Below are positions 32,816 through 41,794 of a stretch of 64,000 nucleotides of DNA, in pieces. Source of the DNA: Gemmatimonadaceae bacterium (GTDB taxonomy: Bacteria; Gemmatimonadota; Gemmatimonadetes; Gemmatimonadales; Gemmatimonadaceae); assembly GCA_019637445.1 (NCBI GenBank), contig JAHBVS010000001.1, positions 1,399,586-1,463,585 of the forward strand, in the 5' to 3' direction. The notes beneath the pieces are model-generated. The model was not told the origin of the DNA, made no database searches, and worked only from the letters and a program-made list of their open reading frames with translations. Made by a program: the position numbers and the translations under genes. Every line of letters starts with the position of its first letter. Position 1 is the first letter of the stretch.

Positions 32816-35503
32816 CTGACGCCGAACACCTGCGCCAACTGCGGCGCCCCACTCGACGAGGGGGCGCTGTTCTGTAGCCGCTGCGGGCTGAACCTGACGA
32901 AGGAGTACCGCGCGACGCCGATTGGCAGTGTCGCGCCGCAGGAAGTCTCCGACACCTTCGTCAAGCTCCGCGAGTCGCTCGGCAGCCGCTACGGCATCGA
33001 GCGTGAGCTGGGCCGCGGCGGCATGGCCACGGTGTTTCTCGCCCGCGACCTCAAGCACGACCGTGAGGTAGCCATCAAGGTCCTGCACCCGGACCTGGCG
33101 GCAACGATTGGCGGCGAGCGTTTCGAGCGCGAGATCAAGGTCGCCGCCAAGATCTCGCACCCGCACATCCTCGCGCTCTACGACTCGGGCGAGGCCGACG
33201 GGCTGCTCTACTACGTGATGCCCTTCGTGAAGGGCGAGTCGTTGCGCGACCGGTTGGACCGGGAGAAGATGCTGCCGGTCGAGGACGCGGTGCGCATCAC
33301 GCTCGAGGTGGCCAGCGCGCTCGGCTATGCGCACGAGCAAGGCATCGTGCACCGCGACATCAAGCCGGAGAACATCCTGCTTGCAGGCGACCACGCACTG
33401 GTCGCCGACTTCGGCATCGCCCGCGCGGCCAGCGAGGCCGGACAGCAGAAGCTGACACAGACGGGCATGGCGGTGGGCACGCCGGTCTATATGGCGCCCG
33501 AGCAGTCGTCCGGCGACACTGTCGGCCCGACGGCGGACATCTACTCGCTCGGCTGCATGCTCTACGAGATGCTCGCGGGCGAGCCGCCGTTCAACGGCCC
33601 GAACGCGATGGCCATCATGGCCAAGCACCTCATGGAGCAGCCGCCGAGCATCCGGGTGGTGCGCCAGGCGGTGCCGGAGGAAATCGAGGAAGCGATCCTC
33701 ATCGCGCTGAACAAGACGCCGGTGGACCGGCCGCAGACAGCGCAGCAGTTCGCCGAGCTGCTGAGCGGGATGTTTGGTGCTACCAGCACGATGCGCGTGA
33801 TGAACGCGCGGCGCACGCCGACACCTCGGTACTCTTCTCTGGGCGTGCCGCAGCTGCCGCTGGAGCCGTGGTACCGCCGGCCAATTGGGCTTGCCACTGC
33901 CGCCGCGGTGGTGGTGCTGGCCGCGGCCGGCGTTTGGTTCGCCACGCAGCGCGGGCCGCGTGGCACCGCCGTCCTGGGCGAAGAGGCGCGGCGCCTGGCG
34001 GTGCTGCCGTTCGGCGACCTGAGTCGTGACTCCTCGCTGGCGCCCGTGGCCGATGCGCTCACCGACGGGCTCATCCAGACGCTCTCGACCAGCCCCAGCA
34101 TCACCGTGATCTCGCGGGCCGGTGTGGAGCCGTTCCGCGGCGCGGGCGTCGCGGTGGACAGCATCGCCCGCGCCCTGCGCGTCGGATTCCTCGTGCGTGG
34201 CGATGTGGAGCCATCGGGCAATCGCGTGCAGGTCGCGCTGCGACTCGACGACGCCAGCGGCGTGCGACTGCAGAGCGCGAGTTTCGCCCTCTCCCGCGAC
34301 AGCATCTTCCAACTGGAGGACTCGCTGGGCACCATCGCCGCCGATCTCATTCGGCGCCAGTTGGGTGAGGAGTTGCGCGTGCAGCTGCAGCGTGCCGCGA
34401 CAACCAGCCAGGACGCCTGGCTGCTCACGCAGCGCGCGTTGCAGCAGCAACGCGCGATGCAGGACGCGTATCGGCGCGGTGAGCCGGATGCCGCCGCACG
34501 GGCGTATGCCGCCGCCGACTCCATCCTCGCCGTCTCGGAGGAGCTCGACGCGTCGTGGTCTCGACCGACCGCGATGCGCGCCATGCTGGCCTACCTGCGC
34601 TCGCGTACGGTCGGCGGAGATCAGAGCGCCATCCGCTCGCTCGTGGAAGCTGGGATTGCGCACGCGGATCGAGCGCTCACCCGAAACGCGAACGACGCCG
34701 ATGCCCTCGAGGCCCGGGGCACATTGCGTTTCTGGAGCTACATCGCACTGCCGTATTCCAGCGCCGCCGAAAAGGATCGGGTGCTGCTCGCCGCACAGGC
34801 CGATCTCGAACGTGCCACCGCACTGAACCGCAACCAGGCCGGCGCCTACGCCACCTTGGCGGCGGCCTACTCCGCCATTCCTGGCAAGACCACCAGCGAC
34901 ATCTATCTCGCTGCGGTCCGCGCCTTCGAGGCTGACGAGTTTCTTGAGGGTGCCAACCTCAACTTCTCGCGCGCGTTCAACGCGCAGTACGACCTCGGCA
35001 ACGCCGCCGCAGCGAAGGAGTGGTGCGACCGCTTCTCGCGTCGCTTCCCGATGGACCCGCGCGCACTGCGCTGCCGACTCTACGTGATGACGATGCCGTC
35101 GGCACCCGACGTGAGCATCCCGCGCGCCTGGGCCTTGGTCGACTCCATCGTGGAGCGCACCCCGCCGCGCGACTCGCTGCGCACCCGGCTGTGGATGCGC
35201 ATCCTGGCGGCTGGCGCCGTGGCCCGGGCCGCTGAGACCAACCCGACACTCGCCGACAGCGCCCGGCGTGTGGTGCTGGCGTCACAGGGCGATGCGACCG
35301 TGGATCCGAACCGCGAGTTGCCGTACTTCGGCGCCTTTGTGCTCGCCATCACAGGCGACGGGGACGGCACGGTGCGCTTGCTCCGCGAATACATTGCAGC
35401 TAACCCTCAGCGGGCCTTGGCTTTACGCGACGATCCGGGCTGGTGGTTCCGGGGAGTCGCGGACCGAGAGGACTACCGGCGGTTGGTGGGCGCTCCGCGC
35501 TGA
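32816..35503 (+). CDS. Ser/Thr protein kinase with zinc ribbon, TolB-like and TPR-like domains
   Basis: An 895-residue Hanks-type kinase. Order: zinc ribbon (C6, C9, C20, C23); kinase domain about 60-325 with Gly loop ELGRGGMATVF, VAIK Lys, catalytic HRDIKPEN (D181) and DFGIARA; a single membrane helix about 355-377. Next comes a TolB/FlgO-like domain (LAVLPFGDLSRDSSLAPVADAL, VLVRGDVEPSGNRV-type region), then TPR-like helices to the C-terminus. The kinase faces the cytoplasm and the rest the periplasm. Start: the first ATG (33023) lies inside the Gly loop, and no in-frame ATG, GTG or TTG exists back to the stop at 32753. CTG at 32816 is the only near-cognate start that keeps the zinc ribbon whole. 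Confidence 0.9.
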   Translation: MTPNTCANCGAPLDEGALFCSRCGLNLTKEYRATPIGSVAPQEVSDTFVKLRESLGSRYGIERELGRGGMATVFLARDLKHDREVAIKVLHPDLAATIGGERFEREIKVAAKISHPHILALYDSGEADGLLYYVMPFVKGESLRDRLDREKMLPVEDAVRITLEVASALGYAHEQGIVHRDIKPENILLAGDHALVADFGIARAASEAGQQKLTQTGMAVGTPVYMAPEQSSGDTVGPTADIYSLGCMLYEMLAGEPPFNGPNAMAIMAKHLMEQPPSIRVVRQAVPEEIEEAILIALNKTPVDRPQTAQQFAELLSGMFGATSTMRVMNARRTPTPRYSSLGVPQLPLEPWYRRPIGLATAAAVVVLAAAGVWFATQRGPRGTAVLGEEARRLAVLPFGDLSRDSSLAPVADALTDGLIQTLSTSPSITVISRAGVEPFRGAGVAVDSIARALRVGFLVRGDVEPSGNRVQVALRLDDASGVRLQSASFALSRDSIFQLEDSLGTIAADLIRRQLGEELRVQLQRAATTSQDAWLLTQRALQQQRAMQDAYRRGEPDAAARAYAAADSILAVSEELDASWSRPTAMRAMLAYLRSRTVGGDQSAIRSLVEAGIAHADRALTRNANDADALEARGTLRFWSYIALPYSSAAEKDRVLLAAQADLERATALNRNQAGAYATLAAAYSAIPGKTTSDIYLAAVRAFEADEFLEGANLNFSRAFNAQYDLGNAAAAKEWCDRFSRRFPMDPRALRCRLYVMTMPSAPDVSIPRAWALVDSIVERTPPRDSLRTRLWMRILAAGAVARAAETNPTLADSARRVVLASQGDATVDPNRELPYFGAFVLAITGDGDGTVRLLREYIAANPQRALALRDDPGWWFRGVADREDYRRLVGAPR

Positions 35504-35580
35504 TTTCGACGTTTTCGACGGCCTGGAGAGCAGGTCGCCCCGAGCGATGAATGGCATATCGCTTGCTGGGTAAACGACTT

Positions 35581-35630
35581 AGGCCCAACTTGAGGGCCTT
35601 CCGTCAGTCACCCTCCCTTCCTCAGGAAGG
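35581..35630 (+). promoter_or_regulatory. Hairpin leader that covers a ribosome-binding site
   Basis: Two small hairpins precede the Ig-like lipoprotein gene. One pairs AGGCCC (35581-35586) with GGGCCT (35594-35599). The second pairs CCTTCC (35616-35621) with GGAAGG (35625-35630). The GGAAGG arm is also the ribosome-binding sequence, 6 bases before the ATG at 35637, so the second stem could hold translation back. No known riboswitch consensus is recognisable. Confidence 0.45.
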
Positions 35631-35636
35631 TCGAAA

Positions 35637-37364
35637 ATGCCCCGCAGTCTTCGTCACTCACTCCTCGCTGCGCTTGCGATTGCGGTCGCCGCGTGCGCGG
35701 ATGTTGCGACCAGTCCCGAACGTGCGGCAACCGCGATCGGCGATGCCTCGGCAGTCTCGTGCTCGGCGCCGAGCCTGAGCACACTGCTCTCGCTTGCGCA
35801 GACGGCATTTGGAGCGGGGTCGCCAAGCTACAACTCGGTGCGTGGAAAGATTGAGAACCTGGCGCAGCAGGTCAGCAAGGGGAAACGCGACCAGGTCGTG
35901 AAGCGCGCGCATGACGTCGTCGATTTCGTACTCGACAAGAACGAGCATTCGCCCCTGCCTGGCGGCGATGTCGCAGTCACCTTGCTGGTCAACGCGATCT
36001 ACTGCTTCGCTGGCATTCCGATTGCTATCGACGATGCCGGCAGTTCACGCCTGATCTTCCCGCTTGACCAGCCGCAGATCCTCTACGACGAGGACTCGAC
36101 CTCGGCGATCTCGTTCCCCGGTGACCCGGTGTTCGAGCCGACACTCGTCACGATCACGCGAAACGAGAACTCGCAGCTCGGTCTCCTTACCAAGCTCGAC
36201 CGTTACCCTGGCTACATCCGCATCGAGCAGCAGAATGCGGGCGGAACGAAGCTCAAGTACAACGTCACGGTGACGGTGTGCGCCGAAGGCGTGCCCGTTG
36301 ACGTCTTCCCGGACCTTCGTCTCGGCCACGGACTCGGCGACTCGGTGTTGGTGATCACGCCAACTCCGATGGCCGGAGATCCGCCACCGACTCCGCTTAG
36401 CTGCGACGAACCGGCGCCGGCATTGACGCTCGGCGCGCGATTGATTCGCGCCGCGGCCAACCTCCTCTCGCCGACTCCGTTGCATGCGGTCGTGCAGGAT
36501 ACGCCGCGCCGCGGTGGCGGCGTCAGCGGCACGGTGTCGGAGTTCAGCCCCTTCGAGCCGGTCGACACGAAACTTCGTGCCGGCGGTGGCGTCAGTGGGA
36601 CCGTGTCTGAGTTCACGCGGATGCTGCCGATGTCCAGCCTGATGGCTGAGGGCGGAGTTGAGACGGTTCTGCCCCCGACCGCTGACTGCACGACTCGCCC
36701 CGTGGGCAATCCCTTGCCCGAGGAGTGCTATCCGGTCGTCTCCGTGACGACTCGACAGGGCACCATCCTCGAGAACGTACCGGTGACCTGGCAGGTCCCC
36801 GCGGGTAGCCCGGGCACGATCGCAGCGCGCAGCGGACCGTTGGGTGAGCTGACCTGTGGGAGCTTCGGCTCCACCGCCACGACGGCGACGTCCGCCAATG
36901 GCAACGCCGGCGTGTGCTGGACGCTTGGCGGCGTCGGGTTCAACACCGTCGTCGCGACACCAGGCGTCGGCGGTGACGCGCCCGAGGGTGTCGTGTTCGA
37001 CAACAACGGCGAGACCTCGGTGGTCTTTGAGGTTGATGTGACGCCGCTGGTTGTCGGGGCACCGGTGGTGATGGAGGTCGTCGCGGGCAGCGGCGTCAGC
37101 GCCCCTGCCGGCACGACGGTTTCGCCCCAGCCGCGGGTCATCGTGAAGGATGCGAACGGGCTGCCAGTACCTGGCGTCCCGATCACCTGGGACCTTCGGA
37201 CGGGCGGTAGCATCAGCGCGACGACGTCCGTGACTGGCGCCGACGGGACCGCCTCTGTCGCGTGGACGTTTGGCACCAAGGGCTACCAGCTGCTCAAGGC
37301 GTTCTACACGGGCCCGACGGTTGTCCTCTCGGTATACTTCGAGGGAAACGCGACGGCGCCGTAG
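35637..37364 (+). CDS. Ig-like-domain lipoprotein, probably surface-exposed
   Basis: A 575-residue lipoprotein. The signal ends AVAACAD with the lipidated Cys at residue 20. Residues 40-110 form a helical domain with LAQQVSKGKRDQVV. The middle is Cys-containing and Pro-rich. It carries two copies of GGGVSGTVSEF 23 residues apart. The C-terminal third has at least two bacterial Ig-like domains (VVSVTTRQGTILENVPVTWQVPAGS; VVMEVVAGSGVSAPAGTT; VIVKDANGLPVPGVPITWDL), each with the strand pattern of Big-1/invasin-type repeats. Function is unknown; adhesion or surface structure is typical of such proteins. Its leader contains a hairpin that pairs with the ribosome-binding site. A 17-bp hairpin terminator follows. 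Confidence 0.78.
   Translation: MPRSLRHSLLAALAIAVAACADVATSPERAATAIGDASAVSCSAPSLSTLLSLAQTAFGAGSPSYNSVRGKIENLAQQVSKGKRDQVVKRAHDVVDFVLDKNEHSPLPGGDVAVTLLVNAIYCFAGIPIAIDDAGSSRLIFPLDQPQILYDEDSTSAISFPGDPVFEPTLVTITRNENSQLGLLTKLDRYPGYIRIEQQNAGGTKLKYNVTVTVCAEGVPVDVFPDLRLGHGLGDSVLVITPTPMAGDPPPTPLSCDEPAPALTLGARLIRAAANLLSPTPLHAVVQDTPRRGGGVSGTVSEFSPFEPVDTKLRAGGGVSGTVSEFTRMLPMSSLMAEGGVETVLPPTADCTTRPVGNPLPEECYPVVSVTTRQGTILENVPVTWQVPAGSPGTIAARSGPLGELTCGSFGSTATTATSANGNAGVCWTLGGVGFNTVVATPGVGGDAPEGVVFDNNGETSVVFEVDVTPLVVGAPVVMEVVAGSGVSAPAGTTVSPQPRVIVKDANGLPVPGVPITWDLRTGGSISATTSVTGADGTASVAWTFGTKGYQLLKAFYTGPTVVLSVYFEGNATAP
36513..36614 (+). repeat. Two in-frame copies of an 11-residue repeat
   Basis: Copies at 36513-36545 and 36582-36614 both encode GGGVSGTVSEF, 69 bases (23 codons) apart, within the Ig-like lipoprotein. 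The codons differ at several third positions, so the protein sequence has been kept while the DNA drifted. Selection on the peptide, for example as a binding or cleavage motif, is the likeliest reason. Confidence 0.85.
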
Positions 37365-37390
37365 TCCCCTAGCGTCTCGCCTGGCAACAA

Positions 37391-37426
37391 GACGGCGGGG
37401 CTGCGCAGTTGCGCAGCCCCGCCGTC
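37391..37426. terminator. 17-bp perfect hairpin, bidirectional terminator
   Basis: Arms 37391-37407 and 37410-37426 pair perfectly and are GC-rich. It lies between the convergent Ig-like lipoprotein and DUF5916 genes, 27 and 16 bases from their stops. Short T-containing tails flank both sides, so it may stop transcription from either direction. Confidence 0.75.
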
Positions 37427-37441
37427 GTCTGTCCGCGCCAC

Positions 37442-39625
37442 TCAGATCCGCAGGAAGTGCGTGTACTTCACCACCAGCGCCCCATTCTGCGGCTGCGTGA
37501 ATGCAAACGCCGAGCGCGGCTCCATCGGCCACACCGAGTTCCACACGACGAACAGGTCCGATCCAGGCCGTGGCGTCCAGCGCAGTCGTGCGTTCAACGC
37601 GGCACGGTCCGACTCATCGTCATACTGCGCAAACCCGGTGATGGTCAGTCGCGGATTGATGGCGTAATCCGCACGGAGCCGCGCCGTGTGCGCCACGAAC
37701 GAGCCTTCCGGCAAGTCGATGTCGTTGCGCTCCAACTCGGCCGTGAGTTCGTAGTGGGGCTGTAGCCGCAGCCGCAGTGAGAACTCGCCGTCCAGGCGGC
37801 GCCCGCGGTAGAAGTTTCCGGCTGACCACTCCGTGCGAAACACGACCGGCCGGATATTGGCGCCCTCGTAGACGACCTCAACCCGATCCCACCAGTAGTT
37901 GCCGGGAGCGATGGTGACTCCATCCGTAATCTCGAACGGCGTTACGGGTCCGTCGAACAGTCGCCAGGCATTCACCTCGATAACGTCCCCGCTCTGGAAA
38001 CGGATGCCCAGCGGCCGAACGCTGAAACGCGCGTTGTCCAGGCGACCGCCGAGGTCCCACACGGCGTTGTAGCCGAGCAGGTTGAACTCCCAGCGCCGAA
38101 TGATGCTCGCGTTGCGCGGACGCGGCGTGATCTGCGTGTTCCCCGCCAGCCGATAGATCCCATTCTGCACGACGAAGCCCAACGCCGGGTTGTACGCCGA
38201 ATCCACGCGCTCAGCGCGCAGCACGATGTCGGCGTGGTCGTTGGGATAGTCGACGGCAAGCAGGTAGTGGCCACCCGTCGCGCCGCCGGCACTGTCGCGG
38301 CTCCAGGCCGCGTTGCCTGTCACGACGAGGTTGTCATCCTCGCCGACGATGTACGGCAAGTTGAAGTCGACGCCACCCGCGTACGAGCCTGGCCGCGACG
38401 CACGGTCACTATATGTCGCCATCATCCCGACGAAGCCGCGGCCGAGGACATCACGCCGCAACCGGAACACGGCATCGCGCGCGTCGTCGGAGCCGCTGGT
38501 CACGGCACCCAGCACGCCCATCTGATACGGGCCCGCGCGACCCTGCGAGCGCAGGCCGAAGGGAATCGTCTCCGGCTGGCCACCGGACCCCAGCCCGATG
38601 CGCCGTGAATAGAACATCTGGGTCTGCTCGATCCGCCCGAACGCGAACACGCCGGCGCCTTCCGTGAAGAACGGACGCCGTTCGGGGAAGAACAGTGGGA
38701 ATCGCGTGAGGTTCACGATCTGCCGGTCCACGTCGGCCTGGGCGAAATCAGGATTCGACGTGAGGTCCGCCGTGATCGTGTTGGTCACGGGAATCTTGAC
38801 GTCCAGCCCGACGTCAAACTGTGAGGCCGACGGGGCCACGATGCTCGAGCTGCCATCGGTCGCAAAGGCGCGCTCGGCCGGCGATGCCTGGCCAAGGACA
38901 TATGGCCGCAGTTCGGCGCGCGCTCGCGGCGGCAGGTCCGCAAAGCCGGCAACGGCCCCTTCTCGCTCGAGAAAACGAAAACCCTCTGTGCGGCGCCAGC
39001 CGCGCCACAGCAGCTCCTCGTTCGTGCGCGGCAGGAAGCGACGGAAGTTGAAGCCCATGCGCGCGACATCACGCGGATACCGCAGCGTGGCCCAGGGAAT
39101 GAGCATCTCCGCCGTCCACCCATCGGCGTTGATCTGCGTGCGCACATCCCAGACGCCGTCCCACTCCTCGTTGCCGCTCTCGAAGGTCACGTGCTCGCCA
39201 TCCCACATTGCGCCGTTCGAGTTCGTGCGGAAATAGAACGCGCTGCGCTTGTCGGACAGCCCGTCGATCATCAGGCTCACGTAGTCGTCGGAACGCAGCT
39301 CCGCGTCGCGGCGCAGCTGCGTGCGCACGATGCCCGCCGGGTTGCGATCATACAGCCACCAACCGATGACGAGACCACTCGGCGTGGCCAGCAGGCGTAC
39401 CACCGTGCGCTCCGTAGGCTCGCCGTTCTCCATCGGTTCCTTCTGCCGGAACTCCCAGATGGAATCGGCCAGGGCCCAGTCGGGCTCGTCGAGCACGCCG
39501 TCCAGCCGGACGTTTTGCGATACGGTGCGCACGCGGGGTATCCGCTCGGCACCCGACTGCGCACGAAGCGCGCCCGGCAGCACCAGCGTGAGGAAGACTG
39601 GGATGGAGAGCAGCTGTCGAAGCAT
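37442..39625 (-). CDS. DUF5916 outer-membrane protein with CBM9-like domain
   Basis: A 727-residue exported protein. A signal peptide (LLSIPVFLTLVLPGALRAQ) is followed by a carbohydrate-binding-module-9-like domain (about residues 30-230): VRLDGVLDEPDWALADSI, DYVSLMIDGLSDKRSAFYF, GWTAEMLIPWATLRYP. Beyond that is a DUF5916 region (DLTSNPDFAQADVDRQIVNLTRFPLFFPERRPFF) that leads into a beta-barrel of alternating strands ending VVKYTHFLRI. The family is common in Bacteroidota and Gemmatimonadota and is of unknown role; glycan binding is suggested only by the CBM9-like part. The ATG at 39625 is chosen because the frame beyond it is antisense to other genes. Confidence 0.9.
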   Translation of the reverse strand: MLRQLLSIPVFLTLVLPGALRAQSGAERIPRVRTVSQNVRLDGVLDEPDWALADSIWEFRQKEPMENGEPTERTVVRLLATPSGLVIGWWLYDRNPAGIVRTQLRRDAELRSDDYVSLMIDGLSDKRSAFYFRTNSNGAMWDGEHVTFESGNEEWDGVWDVRTQINADGWTAEMLIPWATLRYPRDVARMGFNFRRFLPRTNEELLWRGWRRTEGFRFLEREGAVAGFADLPPRARAELRPYVLGQASPAERAFATDGSSSIVAPSASQFDVGLDVKIPVTNTITADLTSNPDFAQADVDRQIVNLTRFPLFFPERRPFFTEGAGVFAFGRIEQTQMFYSRRIGLGSGGQPETIPFGLRSQGRAGPYQMGVLGAVTSGSDDARDAVFRLRRDVLGRGFVGMMATYSDRASRPGSYAGGVDFNLPYIVGEDDNLVVTGNAAWSRDSAGGATGGHYLLAVDYPNDHADIVLRAERVDSAYNPALGFVVQNGIYRLAGNTQITPRPRNASIIRRWEFNLLGYNAVWDLGGRLDNARFSVRPLGIRFQSGDVIEVNAWRLFDGPVTPFEITDGVTIAPGNYWWDRVEVVYEGANIRPVVFRTEWSAGNFYRGRRLDGEFSLRLRLQPHYELTAELERNDIDLPEGSFVAHTARLRADYAINPRLTITGFAQYDDESDRAALNARLRWTPRPGSDLFVVWNSVWPMEPRSAFAFTQPQNGALVVKYTHFLRI

Positions 39626-39727
39626 GGCCCGCAACTTACGCAGAGCCTCCGACCAAGGTTGAGGGGTTCCCTCACTTCCACTGCGACTGCACGCGCGCAT
39701 TTTTCGCCAGACCCCTATGGAGAACCG

Positions 39728-40099
39728 ATGCGTTCGATTCTGACCCTCTTGCTGCTCGCTGGATTGGCATCGCTCGCCAGCGCGCCCGTCAAGGCCCAGC
39801 AGGCGACCCCGGACGGCAAGGCCACCTTCGAGGTGCTGTGCGCCTCCTGTCACAGCGTCTCGCCTCCGGCCAAGACGGCGCCGCCCATGACGCACGTGAT
39901 TCGACACTATCGCCAGGCGTTTGCCACTGATAGCGCGGGCATCGAGGCGATTGTGCGCTGGGTGCAGGCCCCCGCCGCGGAGCACTCCAAGATGCCTGCG
40001 CACGCCATCGAGCGTTTCGGCCTGATGCCCGCCTTCCCGCTGCCGGAGGAACAGCTGCGGGCGGTGGCACGCTACGTGTGGACGTTGACGGACGGCTGA
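39728..40099 (+). CDS. Periplasmic c-type cytochrome
   Basis: A 123-residue monohaem cytochrome c. After a signal peptide (LLLLAGLASLASAPVKAQ) comes the haem-attachment motif CASCH (C38, C41, H42). Candidate distal Met ligands are in HSKMPAH and FGLMPAFPL, and the C-terminal helix (LRAVARYVWTL) is typical of class I cytochromes. It probably shuttles electrons in the periplasm; no partner oxidase or dehydrogenase is adjacent. The ATG at 39728 has a GGAGA ribosome-binding site. It diverges from the DUF5916 gene across 102 bases and precedes the M28 peptidase by 45. Confidence 0.9.
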   Translation: MRSILTLLLLAGLASLASAPVKAQQATPDGKATFEVLCASCHSVSPPAKTAPPMTHVIRHYRQAFATDSAGIEAIVRWVQAPAAEHSKMPAHAIERFGLMPAFPLPEEQLRAVARYVWTLTDG

Positions 40100-40144
40100 G
40101 CCTGGCAGCGACCGGCTCGTGGTGAACGGGGTACCTTTCGCCCT

Positions 40145-41791
40145 ATGACACAGGCCCTCTTCACCACGCGCCCTTGGGCGCAGACCCGCGCCCTCGTCGC
40201 GCTCGCACTTTGCCTGGGCGCATCCCCTGCGCTGCGCGCGCAGGACATCACCGAGACCGAGATCCGCGCGCATATCCAGTTCCTCTCGAGCGATTTGCTC
40301 GAGGGACGCGCTCCCGCGAGCCGCGGCGGCTCGCTCACCGAGCAGTACATCGTCGCCCAGTTGATGGCCGCCGGTGTGCAGCCCGGCAACGGCGACTCGT
40401 ACCTCCAACGCGTGCCGATCGACATCGTTGCGGCGGACGCGGCGGGCATGCGTATCGCCGTGACCGGCAAGGCGACCGCGAGCCTGCGCTATCCCGAGGA
40501 CGTCGTCGCCTGGGCCGGAGCCTCGGACGCGCGGAGCGGTGCCAAGGCCCCGGTCGTCTTCGTCGGGTACGGCGTCAACGCCCCCGAGTTCCGCTGGGAT
40601 GACTTCAAGGGCGTGGACGTGAAGGGCAAGATCCTGCTGGTGCTCGTCAACGATCCACCGGCGCCGCCGCAGGAGCCGACGCTGTTCGGCGGCACCGCGA
40701 TGACCTACTACGGCCGCTGGACCTACAAGTTCGAGGAAGCCGAGCGGCGCGGCGCGGCGGGGATGTTGATCATCCACAACACCGATCGGGCGGGTTACGG
40801 GTGGGCAACCGTCGTCGGCAGCTGGGCCAAGGAACAGCGCATGCTGCCGCGCGACCCCAAACTGCCGGCGCCGCTCGGCTTCCGCGGCTGGATCACGGAA
40901 GACCGCGCCGCCGGCCTGCTTCGCGAGGCTGGCCTCGACCTCGCGACGCTCCGGCGCAACGCAGAGTCCCGGAACTTCCGCCCGGTGGAGACAGGCCTCA
41001 GCCTCGACGTCTCCTTCACCAACAGCGTGCAGCACCTCGAGAGCCACAACGTCGTCGGACGCATCGCCGGCCAGTCGGGCGACGCCAGTCGCGAGCACGT
41101 GATGCTCTCCGCGCACTGGGACCACCTCGGCATCGGCCCGGTGGTCGATGGCGACTCGATCTACAACGGGGCGCTGGACAACGCCTCGGGCACGGCCGAC
41201 TTGCTGGCGATTGCCCGCGCACTCGCCACCGGTCCCCGGCCGCAGCGATCCGTGCTCGTCGCGTTCGTGACGGCGGAGGAGAGTGGACTCTTGGGCTCCG
41301 CCTACCTCGCGCAGAATCCCGTGGTGCCCACGGAGCAACTGGTCGCGAATCTCAACGTGGACGGCGGTAACGTCCTCGGCGAGACGCGCGACCTCACCGT
41401 GCTCGGCGACACCAAGAGCTCGCTCGGCCCCCAGCTCGCGCGACTCATCGCACCGCGCGGCATGCGCATCTCGCCGGATGCGTTCCCCGAGCGCGGCTAT
41501 TTCTATCGCTCCGACCACTTTTCCTTTGCGAAGGCCGGTGTGCCGTCTGTCAGCATCGGAGAGGGCGAGGACTTCGCCGGACGCCCCGCCGGCTGGGGTA
41601 ACGCGCAGGCCGAGGAATACACGACCAAGCGCTACCATCAGCCGGGTGACGAGTACGATCCCAGCTGGGACCTCAAGGGCGCGGTGCAGCTCAGCAACAT
41701 CGTGCTCGAGTTCACGCGCGCGCTGGCCAACTCGCGCGAGTGGCCGACTTGGAATGCCGACGCCGAGTTCCGACGCGCGCCGCGGATGTAG
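40145..41791 (+). CDS. Exported M28-family zinc aminopeptidase
   Basis: A 548-residue exported metallopeptidase. It has a signal peptide (ALCLGASPALRAQ), an inserted protease-associated (PA) domain around residues 130-270 (KAPVVFVGYGVNAPE, RRGAAGMLIIHN) and an M28 catalytic domain with a complete two-zinc site. Ligands are H324 and D326 (SAHWDHLG), D345 (GALDNASGT), E378/E379 (TAEESGLLGS), D406 (NVDGGN) and H498 (YHQPGDEYD). It would release N-terminal amino acids from peptides in the periplasm. The ATG at 40145 is chosen. It is followed by the TPR gene after 3 bases, so the two are probably co-translated. Confidence 0.94.
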   Translation: MTQALFTTRPWAQTRALVALALCLGASPALRAQDITETEIRAHIQFLSSDLLEGRAPASRGGSLTEQYIVAQLMAAGVQPGNGDSYLQRVPIDIVAADAAGMRIAVTGKATASLRYPEDVVAWAGASDARSGAKAPVVFVGYGVNAPEFRWDDFKGVDVKGKILLVLVNDPPAPPQEPTLFGGTAMTYYGRWTYKFEEAERRGAAGMLIIHNTDRAGYGWATVVGSWAKEQRMLPRDPKLPAPLGFRGWITEDRAAGLLREAGLDLATLRRNAESRNFRPVETGLSLDVSFTNSVQHLESHNVVGRIAGQSGDASREHVMLSAHWDHLGIGPVVDGDSIYNGALDNASGTADLLAIARALATGPRPQRSVLVAFVTAEESGLLGSAYLAQNPVVPTEQLVANLNVDGGNVLGETRDLTVLGDTKSSLGPQLARLIAPRGMRISPDAFPERGYFYRSDHFSFAKAGVPSVSIGEGEDFAGRPAGWGNAQAEEYTTKRYHQPGDEYDPSWDLKGAVQLSNIVLEFTRALANSREWPTWNADAEFRRAPRM

Positions 41792-41794
41792 GAG

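Noticed and set aside
35504-35636. A riboswitch upstream of the Ig-like lipoprotein
   Set aside because: The hairpins do not match any riboswitch consensus I know, including cyclic di-GMP, cobalamin and glycine classes.
39626-41638. A very long minus-strand open frame continuing upstream of the DUF5916 gene
   Set aside because: It is antisense to cytochrome c and the M28 peptidase, both with clear motifs. The stretch has an Arg/His-rich composition typical of the complement of high-GC codons, and the DUF5916 protein has its own signal peptide at 39625.
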